A stretch of 7,865 bases of DNA, from NCBI GenBank assembly GCA_003857395.1, contig RPRC01000265.1, forward strand, positions 1 through 7,865, written 5' to 3'. This stretch comes from Geobacter sp. Lineage in GTDB: Bacteria; Desulfobacterota; Desulfuromonadia; Geobacterales; Geobacteraceae. Position numbers and translations under genes: made by a program. The first letter of the stretch is position 1; each line of letters opens with the position of its first letter. The notes under the pieces were generated by a model. It was not told the DNA's origin. It saw only the letters and a program-made list of their open reading frames with translations, and did not search any database. Shown one piece after another: positions 1-5,354 of the stretch.

Positions 1-5
1 GGAGG
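1..5 (+). promoter_or_regulatory. Ribosome binding site of tolQ (GGAGG)
   Basis: A perfect GGAGG Shine-Dalgarno core lies 8 bases upstream of a TTG codon at 14. No ATG or GTG fits this spacing, so the site decides the unusual TTG start of tolQ. The promoter and any upstream gene lie outside the window. Confidence 0.8.
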
Positions 6-13
6 TATACATC

Positions 14-688
14 TTGGGAATCTTTGCCGTGACCGGTCCGGTCGTTATCGCTGTCCTGGTTATCCTCGGGCTCTTTTCCATAATCTCAGTCGGGATCATC
101 TTCTTTAAATTCCGACAGGTGTACCGCGCCAACAGCCAGTCGGAAAAGTTCCTCGATTTTTTCTGGAAGGTGAAAAAATTCGACGCTATCAACGCCCAGC
201 TTGATCGTTTTACTGACTCCCCCCTGGCTGTGCTCTTCAGCGAGGGTTTCAGTGAGCTGAAGAGGCTGATGGAAAAGGGCGACGAAAGAGAGGACCCTGA
301 GATCATCAGCACAGACCTTGGCGGTATCGAGAATATCTCCCGTGCCCTGCGCCGGGCGACCACTTCGGAAATCACCCGTCTGGAGAAGTACCTTACCTTT
401 CTGGCAACCACCGGTTCAACCGCACCCTTTATCGGACTGTTCGGAACCGTTTGGGGGATCATGACTGCCTTCAAGGGTATCGGCGAAACCGGTTCGGCGT
501 CTCTGGCCGTTGTTGCTCCCGGTATAGCCGAAGCACTCGTCGCCACAGCGGTTGGTCTTGTCGCCGCAATTCCGGCAGTCATGGGATACAATCATTTCCA
601 ACACAAAATCAAGGTCCTGATTTCCGAAATGGACAGTTTCACCACGGAATACCTCAACATCGTGCAGAGATCCATCAACAAAAAATAG
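14..688 (+). CDS. tolQ: TolQ, proton-channel subunit of the Tol-Pal motor
   Basis: Inner-membrane MotA/TolQ/ExbB-family protein that, with TolR, uses the proton motive force to energise TolA. The 224 residues show three hydrophobic segments: about 8-33, 126-153 and 162-192, with a cytoplasmic loop between the first two. The second and third segments carry the family signatures GLFGTVWGIM (141-150) and APGIAEALVATAVGL (168-182). Thr145 and Thr178 fall at the channel-lining positions known from E. coli TolQ, even with the same numbering. The match to TolQ rather than ExbB is strong around these motifs, and the tolR, tolA, tolB and pal genes downstream settle it. The start is TTG, chosen because GGAGG sits 8 bases upstream and the length is close to the usual 225-230 residues. 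The gap to tolR is 9 bases, so the two are co-transcribed. Confidence 0.95.
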   Translation: MGIFAVTGPVVIAVLVILGLFSIISVGIIFFKFRQVYRANSQSEKFLDFFWKVKKFDAINAQLDRFTDSPLAVLFSEGFSELKRLMEKGDEREDPEIISTDLGGIENISRALRRATTSEITRLEKYLTFLATTGSTAPFIGLFGTVWGIMTAFKGIGETGSASLAVVAPGIAEALVATAVGLVAAIPAVMGYNHFQHKIKVLISEMDSFTTEYLNIVQRSINKK

Positions 689-697
689 GGGACGACC

Positions 698-1114
698 ATG
701 GAAATCGGAAATAGAGAAAACCGAAGCGGCGCCATGTCCCAGATTAACGTTACGCCCCTTGTAGACGTAATGCTGGTTCTGCTCGTCATTTTCATGGTAA
801 CCGCCCCCATGATGCAGCAGGGTGTCCAGGTAAATTTACCAAAAACCCAGGCAAAGTCCCTTGCCACAGACCAGGAAACGGTTGTGGTTTCCGTCGACCA
901 GTCAGGGAGAGTGTTTATCAACTCCTCGGAGACCAGCCATTCCGAGTTGGCATCAAAACTCGCTGCGATCTTTGAATCAAGAGCAAAAAAAGAGGTATTC
1001 CTGAAGGCCGACAAGGATGTCCCCTACGGGGAAGTGGTTAAGACCATGTCAGAGATCAAGGGCGCCGGCATTGAACGACTTGGAATGATGACGGAGCCCG
1101 GCCGGGAAAAATGA
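698..1114 (+). CDS. tolR: TolR, membrane-anchored regulator of the Tol motor
   Basis: ExbD/TolR-family protein of 138 residues. It has a short cytoplasmic N-terminus, one membrane helix (about 21-38) and a periplasmic domain. The motif INVTPLVDVMLVL (16-28) places the essential proton-carrying aspartate at Asp23, the same position as in E. coli TolR. It is followed by VTAPMMQQGVQVNLP, typical of the family. Near the C-terminus, DVPYGEVVKTMSEI (107-120) and GMMTEP (129-134) match TolR better than ExbD. TolR works with TolQ in the inner membrane to convert proton flow into movement of TolA. A GGGGA at 688-692 serves as ribosome binding site. The stop codon overlaps the start of tolA in an ATGA arrangement, which suggests translational coupling. 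Confidence 0.95.
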   Translation: MEIGNRENRSGAMSQINVTPLVDVMLVLLVIFMVTAPMMQQGVQVNLPKTQAKSLATDQETVVVSVDQSGRVFINSSETSHSELASKLAAIFESRAKKEVFLKADKDVPYGEVVKTMSEIKGAGIERLGMMTEPGREK

Positions 1115-1857
1115 GACATCATCCGAAGAAAGATTTCGGGTTGGTAGTTGCCATCACCTGCTCGCTCCTTGCACACGTGGTATTTTTTGCGGGATTCAGT
1201 TTTCTCGATTTTTTTCGCATCGCTCAAGCGAATGTGGCCCCGGTCTACTATGTCGACATGGTAAACCTCCCGGTGGCTGATCCTCGCTCAGGATCGCCGT
1301 CGGAGCGCGGCGCAGATGCCAGTCCCGTGGCACCTGAGACTTCCAAGGGAATGCAGTCTCCCGCCACTCCTCCCCAGAAACCCCCTGCGCCAATCCCTGA
1401 CAAGAAAATACCGGAATCGCCTGCCGAAACTGAAAAGGAATTCCGTGAACGTTTTGCCCGCCTGGAAAAAAAGCTCGAGGGGCAACACACGGAAAGCGTC
1501 CTCGACAAACTCCGGCAAAAGGTTGCTGCGAGCAGCGGCAGGGCGGGAATGCCTGGGGGGACGGGCGCTGAAGCTGGCAGCGACTACGGCAGCTTCATCC
1601 AGTCGCGCCTTCGCGATGCTTTTGAGAAAACCATCTCTTCCAGCGGCAGAAACCCCATGGTCGTGGTGCGGCTGACCATCAACAGGGCTGGCAAGGTTAT
1701 CGGCTACCGTGTCGAACGGACTACCGGAGACAAGGTTTTCGAGGATTCGGTTGCTCGTGCGGTGTACCTGGCAGAGGAAAACTTCCCGCCGCCGCCCGGG
1801 CGAAAGGAATTCCAACAGGGCTTTATCTTCAAGCCCGAAGGGGTAGGAAAGAAGTGA
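1111..1857 (+). CDS. tolA: TolA/TonB-family energy transducer, short TolA
   Basis: Inner-membrane protein spanning the periplasm and linking the TolQR motor to TolB and Pal. It has a membrane anchor at about 10-34 with Ser18 and His22 in the S-x3-H arrangement conserved in TolA and TonB anchors and needed for contact with TolQ. A Pro/Ser-rich stretch follows at about 58-105, then a charged, probably helical segment at 105-140, and a Gly-rich linker at 142-157. A TonB/TolA C-terminal domain (about 158-242) contains MVVVRLTINRAGKV and ends with FIFKPEG. The start is fixed by the 4-base overlap with tolR and by the S18/H22 register. At 248 residues it is much shorter than E. coli TolA (421); most of the long helical domain is missing. 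A TonB-like name would also be defensible from sequence alone, but its place between tolR and tolB favours TolA. Confidence 0.88.
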   Translation: MRHHPKKDFGLVVAITCSLLAHVVFFAGFSFLDFFRIAQANVAPVYYVDMVNLPVADPRSGSPSERGADASPVAPETSKGMQSPATPPQKPPAPIPDKKIPESPAETEKEFRERFARLEKKLEGQHTESVLDKLRQKVAASSGRAGMPGGTGAEAGSDYGSFIQSRLRDAFEKTISSSGRNPMVVVRLTINRAGKVIGYRVERTTGDKVFEDSVARAVYLAEENFPPPPGRKEFQQGFIFKPEGVGKK

Positions 1858-3140
1858 AAAAAATCGTTCTGTTTCTTTTTTTCGTCATGCTGCTCCCGGG
1901 AGCACTCCAGGCCAAGGAAGATTATCTGGAGGTTACCGCCTCCTCTGACCGTAAAATATCACTTGCTCTGGCTCCTCCGGTCAGCCAGGGTGGCGGTGAA
2001 AGCAACGACATCTCCCGGAATGTCAATGATGCTCTCACGTTCGACATGGCTCTTACCGGACTGTTTACCATTTTGGACTCTTCCCAGGCTGGAAGAAACT
2101 CCGGTGTCCGCCCGGGCGAATTTGACATGGCTCCCTGGCGAGCCGTAGGGGCGGAGTATTTGATAAAATCCGCCTACCTGCTTAACAAAGATGGCGCTAT
2201 CCTGGAGTTTCGCCTTTACGATGTACTGAGCGGACGACAGATCCTGGCAAAGCGCTACTCCGGTAAAGTAAAAGACTCGCGCAAGATGTCCCATTCCTTT
2301 TCCGACGAAATTCTCCTCCTCCAGACAAGGGAAAAGGGGCCCTTCACCGGCAAGATTGCCTTTGTCTCCAGAAAGTCCGGAAACAAAGAAATCTACCTCA
2401 TGGACTATGATGGCCACAATGTGCAGCGCCTCACCGCCAATGGTTCCATCAATCTCAACCCGGACTTTTCACCAAATGGTAGGGAAATCATCTATACCTC
2501 CTACAAAAAGGGGGCCCCTGACCTCTATCGAAGGGACCTTTTCAGCACCGCCGAAGCCCGTATCTCGGCCCATCCGGGAATCAACATCACCGGCACGTGG
2601 TCCCCGGACGGAAGAAGAATCGCCCTCGCCCTGAGCAAGGACGGAAATGCCGAAATCTATGCCATCAGCAAAGACGGAAAACAGCTGAGCCGTCTCAGCC
2701 GCAACGGCGCTATCGAAACATCTCCTGCCTGGTCTCCTGATGGCAGCAGGATCGCGTTTCTCTCCGACCGGCTTGGAAAACCCCAGATCTTCGTCATGAA
2801 CGCCGACGGGTCGAATCCCTACCGTCTTACCACAAGCGGTGATTATAATGTGAGCCCCTCCTGGTCACCAAAGGGCGACCGTATCCTCTATTGCCGTCAG
2901 CAGCAGGGAGGTTTCCAGATCCATTCCATCACTCCGGACGGCAACGACGATATCCAGCTCACCAGTGAAGGAAGCAATGAGCATCCCCGCTGGTCTCCGG
3001 ACGGGAGATTCATCACCTTCAGTTCAACCCGTGATGGAGCTCAGGCCATCTATGTCATGCGCGCGGATGGCAGCGGACAGACAAAGGTCTCGCGCAGCGG
3101 AAGCAGCGACTCCCATCCCAGCTGGTCACCCCGCTGGTAA
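1854..3140 (+). CDS. tolB: TolB, periplasmic beta-propeller protein
   Basis: Periplasmic TolB, the partner shared by TolA and Pal in the outer-membrane constriction machine. The 428 residues begin with a Sec signal peptide: a Lys-rich start, a hydrophobic core at 4-16, and a likely cleavage after ALQA at residue 20. The N-terminal alpha/beta domain spans about 30-160, including DMAPWRAVGAEYLI (91-104). The C-terminal beta-propeller has six blade motifs of the type WSPDG at 205, 249, 293, 337, 380 and 424, spaced 43-44 residues apart. The protein ends in WSPRW, as TolB proteins usually do just after the last blade. The start is GTG, overlapping the tolA stop (GTGA), with AGGA at 1845-1848 as ribosome binding site. 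It is the last gene of the tightly packed tolQRAB block. Confidence 0.96.
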   Translation: MKKIVLFLFFVMLLPGALQAKEDYLEVTASSDRKISLALAPPVSQGGGESNDISRNVNDALTFDMALTGLFTILDSSQAGRNSGVRPGEFDMAPWRAVGAEYLIKSAYLLNKDGAILEFRLYDVLSGRQILAKRYSGKVKDSRKMSHSFSDEILLLQTREKGPFTGKIAFVSRKSGNKEIYLMDYDGHNVQRLTANGSINLNPDFSPNGREIIYTSYKKGAPDLYRRDLFSTAEARISAHPGINITGTWSPDGRRIALALSKDGNAEIYAISKDGKQLSRLSRNGAIETSPAWSPDGSRIAFLSDRLGKPQIFVMNADGSNPYRLTTSGDYNVSPSWSPKGDRILYCRQQQGGFQIHSITPDGNDDIQLTSEGSNEHPRWSPDGRFITFSSTRDGAQAIYVMRADGSGQTKVSRSGSSDSHPSWSPRW

Positions 3141-3266
3141 TTCTTCAACAATCTGCGGTTCTTTGGCTAGGAAAACCGCAATCATTCATGTATACTTATT
3201 CACGTTGGAAAATTCCGGTACAACCTCGGAAGATCCGCTACTATATTCTTAAAAAAGGAGGAAACA
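3141..3266 (+). promoter_or_regulatory. tolB-pal intergenic region, possible pal promoter
   Basis: This 126-bp AT-rich gap is long compared with the overlaps inside tolQRAB, so pal may have its own promoter. Candidate -10 hexamers are TATACT (3191-3196) and TATATT (3242-3247). Neither has a convincing -35 box at 16-18 bp, so I cannot name a promoter with confidence. The region ends with a strong Shine-Dalgarno sequence, AAGGAGG (3255-3261), 5 bases before the pal ATG, consistent with high expression of Pal. Confidence 0.35.
3154..3180 (+). repeat. Inverted repeat between tolB and pal (7-bp arms)
   Basis: TGCGGTT (3154-3160) and AACCGCA (3174-3180) are perfect reverse complements separated by 13 bases, starting 13 bases after the tolB stop. 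No T-run follows, so this is not a standard intrinsic terminator. It could be an mRNA 3'-end stabiliser, a weak attenuator or a protein site. Confidence 0.4.
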
Positions 3267-3815
3267 ATGAGAAACAAGACTCTTGGAATGCTGCTTATGC
3301 TTTTCTGTCTCACCTTTGTTGCAGGAGGTTGTACGAAAAAACAAATGGTGAAGGAAGATGATACCCTTGCTCAGAGCCCGGCGATGACCAGCCAGACTCC
3401 TTCTTCAACTCCCGCGCCGACACCGGTCGCCCAGGCTCCGGTAGTGAAGGATGAATCCCTCACGGAAAGCGCAACAGCGGTAGAGCCGTTTGAAACCATC
3501 TATTTCGATTTGGATTCCTATGTTCTCCGCCAGGACGCCCGTGATGCCCTGGACAAAAATGCCCAGTGGCTGCTGAAAAAATCCAGCAGCACCATCCGTC
3601 TCGAAGGAAACTGCGACGAGAGGGGTTCCGACGAGTACAATCTGGCGCTTGGCGAAAAACGAGCCAAGGCGGCCAAGAGCTATCTGGTTACCTTGGGAGT
3701 ACCCGCTGACCGCCTCGTCACTATCAGCTACGGCAAGGAAAAACCAGTCGATCCTGGGCATAATGATGCTGCATGGGCAAAAAACAGACGGGTTGACTTC
3801 GTGATTGTGAAATAA
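3267..3815 (+). CDS. pal: Pal, peptidoglycan-associated outer-membrane lipoprotein
   Basis: Outer-membrane lipoprotein that binds peptidoglycan through an OmpA-like domain and interacts with TolB and TolA. The signal peptide (1-21) ends in a lipobox-like VAGG followed by Cys22, the lipid attachment site. Next comes a flexible Pro/Thr/Ser/Ala-rich linker (about 36-60) and then the OmpA C-terminal domain (about 75-182). Signature stretches are IYFDLDS (78-84), CDERGSDEYNLALGEKRAKA (116-135) and NRRVDFVI (173-180). Asp117 and Arg132 fit the pair that contacts diaminopimelate in OmpA-like domains. The SYGKEKP motif (154-160) is typical of Pal. Length (182) is normal. Start chosen by the AAGGAGG site 5 bases upstream. 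Cys116 stands where E. coli Pal has Ala, a common variant, and Asn115 replaces the usual His. Confidence 0.95.
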   Translation: MRNKTLGMLLMLFCLTFVAGGCTKKQMVKEDDTLAQSPAMTSQTPSSTPAPTPVAQAPVVKDESLTESATAVEPFETIYFDLDSYVLRQDARDALDKNAQWLLKKSSSTIRLEGNCDERGSDEYNLALGEKRAKAAKSYLVTLGVPADRLVTISYGKEKPVDPGHNDAAWAKNRRVDFVIVK

Positions 3816-3829
3816 AGCAGGTGCGACAC

Positions 3830-3860
3830 AAAAAGGAGCCTGCCATGGCTCCTTTTTTCT
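3830..3860 (+). terminator. Intrinsic terminator between pal and cpoB
   Basis: A GC-rich stem GGAGCC (3835-3840) pairs with GGCTCC (3847-3852) around the 6-base loop TGCCAT. It is extended by A5 on the left (3830-3834) and followed by a T6 run (3853-3858). It begins 15 bases after the pal stop. The layout is textbook for Rho-independent termination on the + strand, and the A-run also allows some function on the - strand. Confidence 0.9.
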
Positions 3861-3914
3861 GCCTGAAGTTACCAGGAAACAAACGATCGTTAGAGTAGAA
3901 GGAGATGGTACGCT
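3861..3914 (+). promoter_or_regulatory. cpoB leader with ribosome binding site, weak promoter candidate
   Basis: Only 54 bases separate the pal terminator from the cpoB start. A weak pair TTACCA (3869-3874), 16 bp, TAGAGT (3891-3896) could be a promoter; each box matches only 4 of 6 consensus bases. A 10-base palindrome AACGATCGTT (3882-3891) sits between them. AAGGAG at 3899-3904 is the ribosome binding site, 10 bases before the ATG. cpoB is therefore expressed either from this weak promoter or by read-through. Confidence 0.3.
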
Positions 3915-4727
3915 ATGGTGATCCTACAACGCATGATTCTCTTCTCTCTCCTCTGTACCGCGGCAGGATGCGCCACCAGAGGAGATATGCAAAGTCTCGA
4001 AAGTACTACGAACGATGCGAGAAGAAGAATCGTTCGGCTTGAAAAAGAAATGGTCGGAGTCCGGCAGATGGCTAACGATGAAATCCAGATCTCCCTCCAA
4101 GGCCTCCGCAAGGAGATGGACACGATGCGTAAGGGAGCAGCCGACCTGCAGGCGTCTCAAGACACCATACGGGTCGACATGCAGGAGATGTCGGGTAAGG
4201 CTGACGACCTGAGGATACTTGTCCAGAAAAGCGTGGAAGACGGGAAATTCCAGAAAGAGGAATCGGACCGACGACTCGCGGCACTGGAAGAGAGGCTGGC
4301 AAAATTGGAGCAGAAACTCGTCAACCAGCAAACTGCGGCTGCCACCCCGAACGACTCGACCCCTGAGGGGATTTACGAGGGAGGACTCGCCGCGTACAAG
4401 GCAGGCGAGATGCAGAAGGCACGTGATCAATTTACTCGATTTGTTGAACAAATGCCGAAGCATGCTCTCATTCCCAACAGCCACTACTGGATCGGTGAAA
4501 CGTACTACAATGAAAAGAATTACGAGCAGGCGATTCTTGCTTTCCAGGAGGTCATCAAGAATTACCCAAAAAGTGACAAGGCGCCTGCTGCACTGCTGAA
4601 ACAGGGGCTGTCTTTCAAGAACATTGGCGACAAGAAAAGCGCCCGCTACGTGCTGAATAAACTAATGGACGACTATCCCAAGTCCGAGGATGCTAAAAAA
4701 GCAAAGGGACTTCTCAAGGAATTGTAA
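3915..4727 (+). CDS. cpoB: CpoB/YbgF, cell-division coordinator, lipoprotein form
   Basis: Periplasmic Tol-associated protein; in E. coli CpoB interacts with TolA and links outer-membrane constriction to peptidoglycan synthesis by PBP1B. The 270 residues start with a short signal sequence whose hydrophobic part (8-18) ends in TAAG before Cys19, so it is probably an outer-membrane lipoprotein. A long charged coiled-coil region follows (about 25-138), corresponding to the trimerising N-terminal domain, then a short linker. Three tetratricopeptide repeats complete it: about 150-183 (GIYEGGLAAYKAGEMQKAR), 187-220 (SHYWIGETYYNEKNYEQAI) and 224-257. Ribosome binding site AAGGAG lies 10 bases before ATG 3915; Met7 is a possible alternative start but is less well placed. 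It is the last gene of the Tol cluster, although a terminator separates it from pal. E. coli CpoB is not lipidated, so this form differs. Confidence 0.92.
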   Translation: MVILQRMILFSLLCTAAGCATRGDMQSLESTTNDARRRIVRLEKEMVGVRQMANDEIQISLQGLRKEMDTMRKGAADLQASQDTIRVDMQEMSGKADDLRILVQKSVEDGKFQKEESDRRLAALEERLAKLEQKLVNQQTAAATPNDSTPEGIYEGGLAAYKAGEMQKARDQFTRFVEQMPKHALIPNSHYWIGETYYNEKNYEQAILAFQEVIKNYPKSDKAPAALLKQGLSFKNIGDKKSARYVLNKLMDDYPKSEDAKKAKGLLKEL

Positions 4728-4743
4728 GCATGAATGCCCTGGA

Positions 4744-4779
4744 CAATAAAAAAGGTGGAGAAATCCGCCTTTTTTATTG
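4744..4779. terminator. Bidirectional terminator between cpoB and tatA/B
   Basis: Two 16-base arms (4744-4759 and 4764-4779) pair completely with one G-T wobble around a GAAA tetraloop. The GC-rich core GGTGGA/TCCGCC is flanked by A6 on the left and T6 on the right, so each strand carries a T-run after the hairpin. The genes converge here: cpoB ends 16 bases to the left and the - strand tat gene ends 15 bases to the right. One element therefore serves both transcripts. Confidence 0.93.
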
Positions 4780-4794
4780 GTATGCCAGAAAAAC

Positions 4795-5061
4795 TCAGCC
4801 AACCTTCTCCTCCGTCACCACCTGTTCATCCGGCGCCGGAGAGACTACTTTCACGTTCTCCGCCTCTTTGCGCACGGTCTCTCGCTCTTCCTCAATCCGC
4901 ACCTCTTCTTCGATGGAAGCTTTGAAGTCATTTGTTGCCCGCTTGAAATCAGCCAGGGCCTTGCCAAGGGTCCGGGCAAGTTCGGGGAGTTTCTGGGGGC
5001 CGAATATTATCAACGCTATCGCCAGAATGATGATTATTTGCGGCATGCCGAAGCCAAACAT
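4795..5061 (-). CDS. TatA/TatB-family twin-arginine translocase subunit
   Basis: Small membrane protein of the Tat pathway, which exports folded proteins carrying twin-arginine signals. Using the start at 5061 it has 88 residues: a membrane helix at about 5-20, the hinge FGPQKLP (20-26), an amphipathic helix (about 27-48) and a charged tail rich in Glu, Lys and Arg. I prefer the start at 5061 (MFGFGMP, the common family start), because GAGG lies 6 bases upstream of it. An in-frame ATG at 5094 would add 11 residues but has no visible ribosome binding site. The GPQKLP hinge, LARTLGKALADFKRA and the charged tail resemble TatB. However, the polar residue at the start of the helix is Gln8, as in E. 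coli TatA, not Glu as in most TatB proteins. I leave the A/B choice open. No tatC is nearby. It has its own promoter and ends at a shared terminator. Confidence 0.9.
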   Translation of the reverse strand: MFGFGMPQIIIILAIALIIFGPQKLPELARTLGKALADFKRATNDFKASIEEEVRIEEERETVRKEAENVKVVSPAPDEQVVTEEKVG

Positions 5062-5138
5062 GATAAACCTCGCTGTACGACCAATTTTCCTCATTGAACC
5101 GAAATACCACTGATTTTTTCTTTCGGCTCGGCAGTGAA

Positions 5139-5149
5139 AGATAGTATCT
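5139..5149. repeat. 11-bp perfect dyad in the tat leader
   Basis: AGATA-G-TATCT is a perfect 5+1+5 palindrome lying just downstream of the predicted transcription start of the tat gene. It contains ATAGTA (5141-5146), also found in the nadA dyad. Its right side, TATCTGCG (5145-5152), recurs exactly at 5289-5296 at the nadA promoter. It may be a regulator site or chance; short palindromes are common in AT-rich DNA. Confidence 0.3.
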
Positions 5150-5159
5150 GCGTAAAAAA

Positions 5160-5188
5160 ATAATAGTGGTTTTCCCGTGGAGTGTCAA
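5160..5188 (-). promoter_or_regulatory. Sigma70-type promoter of the tat gene
   Basis: On the - strand a perfect -35 box TTGACA (5188-5183) is followed by a 17-bp spacer and the -10 box TATTAT (5165-5160), 5 of 6 consensus bases. Transcription would start near 5153 and give a leader of about 90 bases before the preferred start at 5061. The position and direction fit the - strand tat gene and no other. Confidence 0.75.
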
Positions 5189-5241
5189 GAATGCGTGATG
5201 AATGGTGCTGAAAGAACGCCGGTGAAGGACAGGTTCTCAAA

Positions 5242-5256
5242 TGCTCAGCATGAGCA
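5242..5256. repeat. 6+3+6 bp inverted repeat upstream of the nadA promoter
   Basis: TGCTCA (5242-5247) and TGAGCA (5251-5256) are perfect reverse complements with a 3-base spacer. The element ends 6 bases before the nadA -35 box, a position suited to an activator or a second operator. No regulator can be named from the sequence. Confidence 0.35.
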
Positions 5257-5262
5257 AAGAGT

Positions 5263-5291
5263 TTGACATAGTAGCGAACATTGGCTACTAT
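5263..5291 (+). promoter_or_regulatory. Sigma70-type promoter of nadA operon
   Basis: A perfect -35 box TTGACA (5263-5268), 17-bp spacer and TACTAT (5286-5291, 4 of 6 bases of the -10 consensus) drive transcription towards nadA. The start would lie near 5298, giving a leader of about 57 bases. The strong -35 with a poorer -10, and the dyad filling the spacer, suggest a repressible promoter. A small imperfect hairpin (5316-5333) occurs later in the leader just before the ribosome binding site; its role, if any, is unknown. Confidence 0.72.
5268..5291. promoter_or_regulatory. Probable operator inside the nadA promoter (8+8+8 dyad)
   Basis: ATAGTAGC (5268-5275) and GCTACTAT (5284-5291) are perfect reverse complements separated by 8 bases. 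The left arm shares its first base with the last base of the -35 box, and the right arm contains the whole -10 box. A dimeric protein bound here would block RNA polymerase. NAD synthesis genes are often repressed when NAD or nicotinate is plentiful, by regulators such as NadR, NiaR, NrtR or NadQ in different groups. I cannot tell which, if any, binds here. Confidence 0.65.
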
Positions 5292-5354
5292 CTGCGATGT
5301 TTTGCTTATTATTTTGCCGATCTCCGAGACGGCGTAACAGGGAAAAGACACACT

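Noticed and set aside
1288..1815. Long open frame (175 codons) antisense to tolA
   Set aside because: A shadow of the GC-rich tolA codons; composition is rich in Arg and Ser and no domain is visible.
2460..3140. Tandem repeats in the second half of tolB
   Set aside because: They are beta-propeller blades at protein level (43-44 residue period), not DNA repeats or a CRISPR-like array.
3164..3180. Sigma54-like -24/-12 promoter upstream of pal (TGG...GCA)
   Set aside because: The GG and GC dinucleotides are one base too far apart, and the rest of the consensus is poor; the bases belong to the inverted repeat.
3882..3891. 10-bp palindrome AACGATCGTT before cpoB
   Set aside because: Short, with no extended symmetry and no second copy noticed; kept only as a note in the leader entry.
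5062..5094. Alternative upstream start of the tat gene at 5094
   Set aside because: No ribosome binding site, and the 11 added residues are not typical of the family, whereas 5061 has GAGG at proper distance and the family start MFGFGMP.
5241..5354. N-terminal extension of nadA from an upstream ATG at 5241 (38 more residues)
   Set aside because: It would translate through the promoter and dyad, has no good ribosome binding site, and does not resemble NadA; the start at 5355 gives the usual length.
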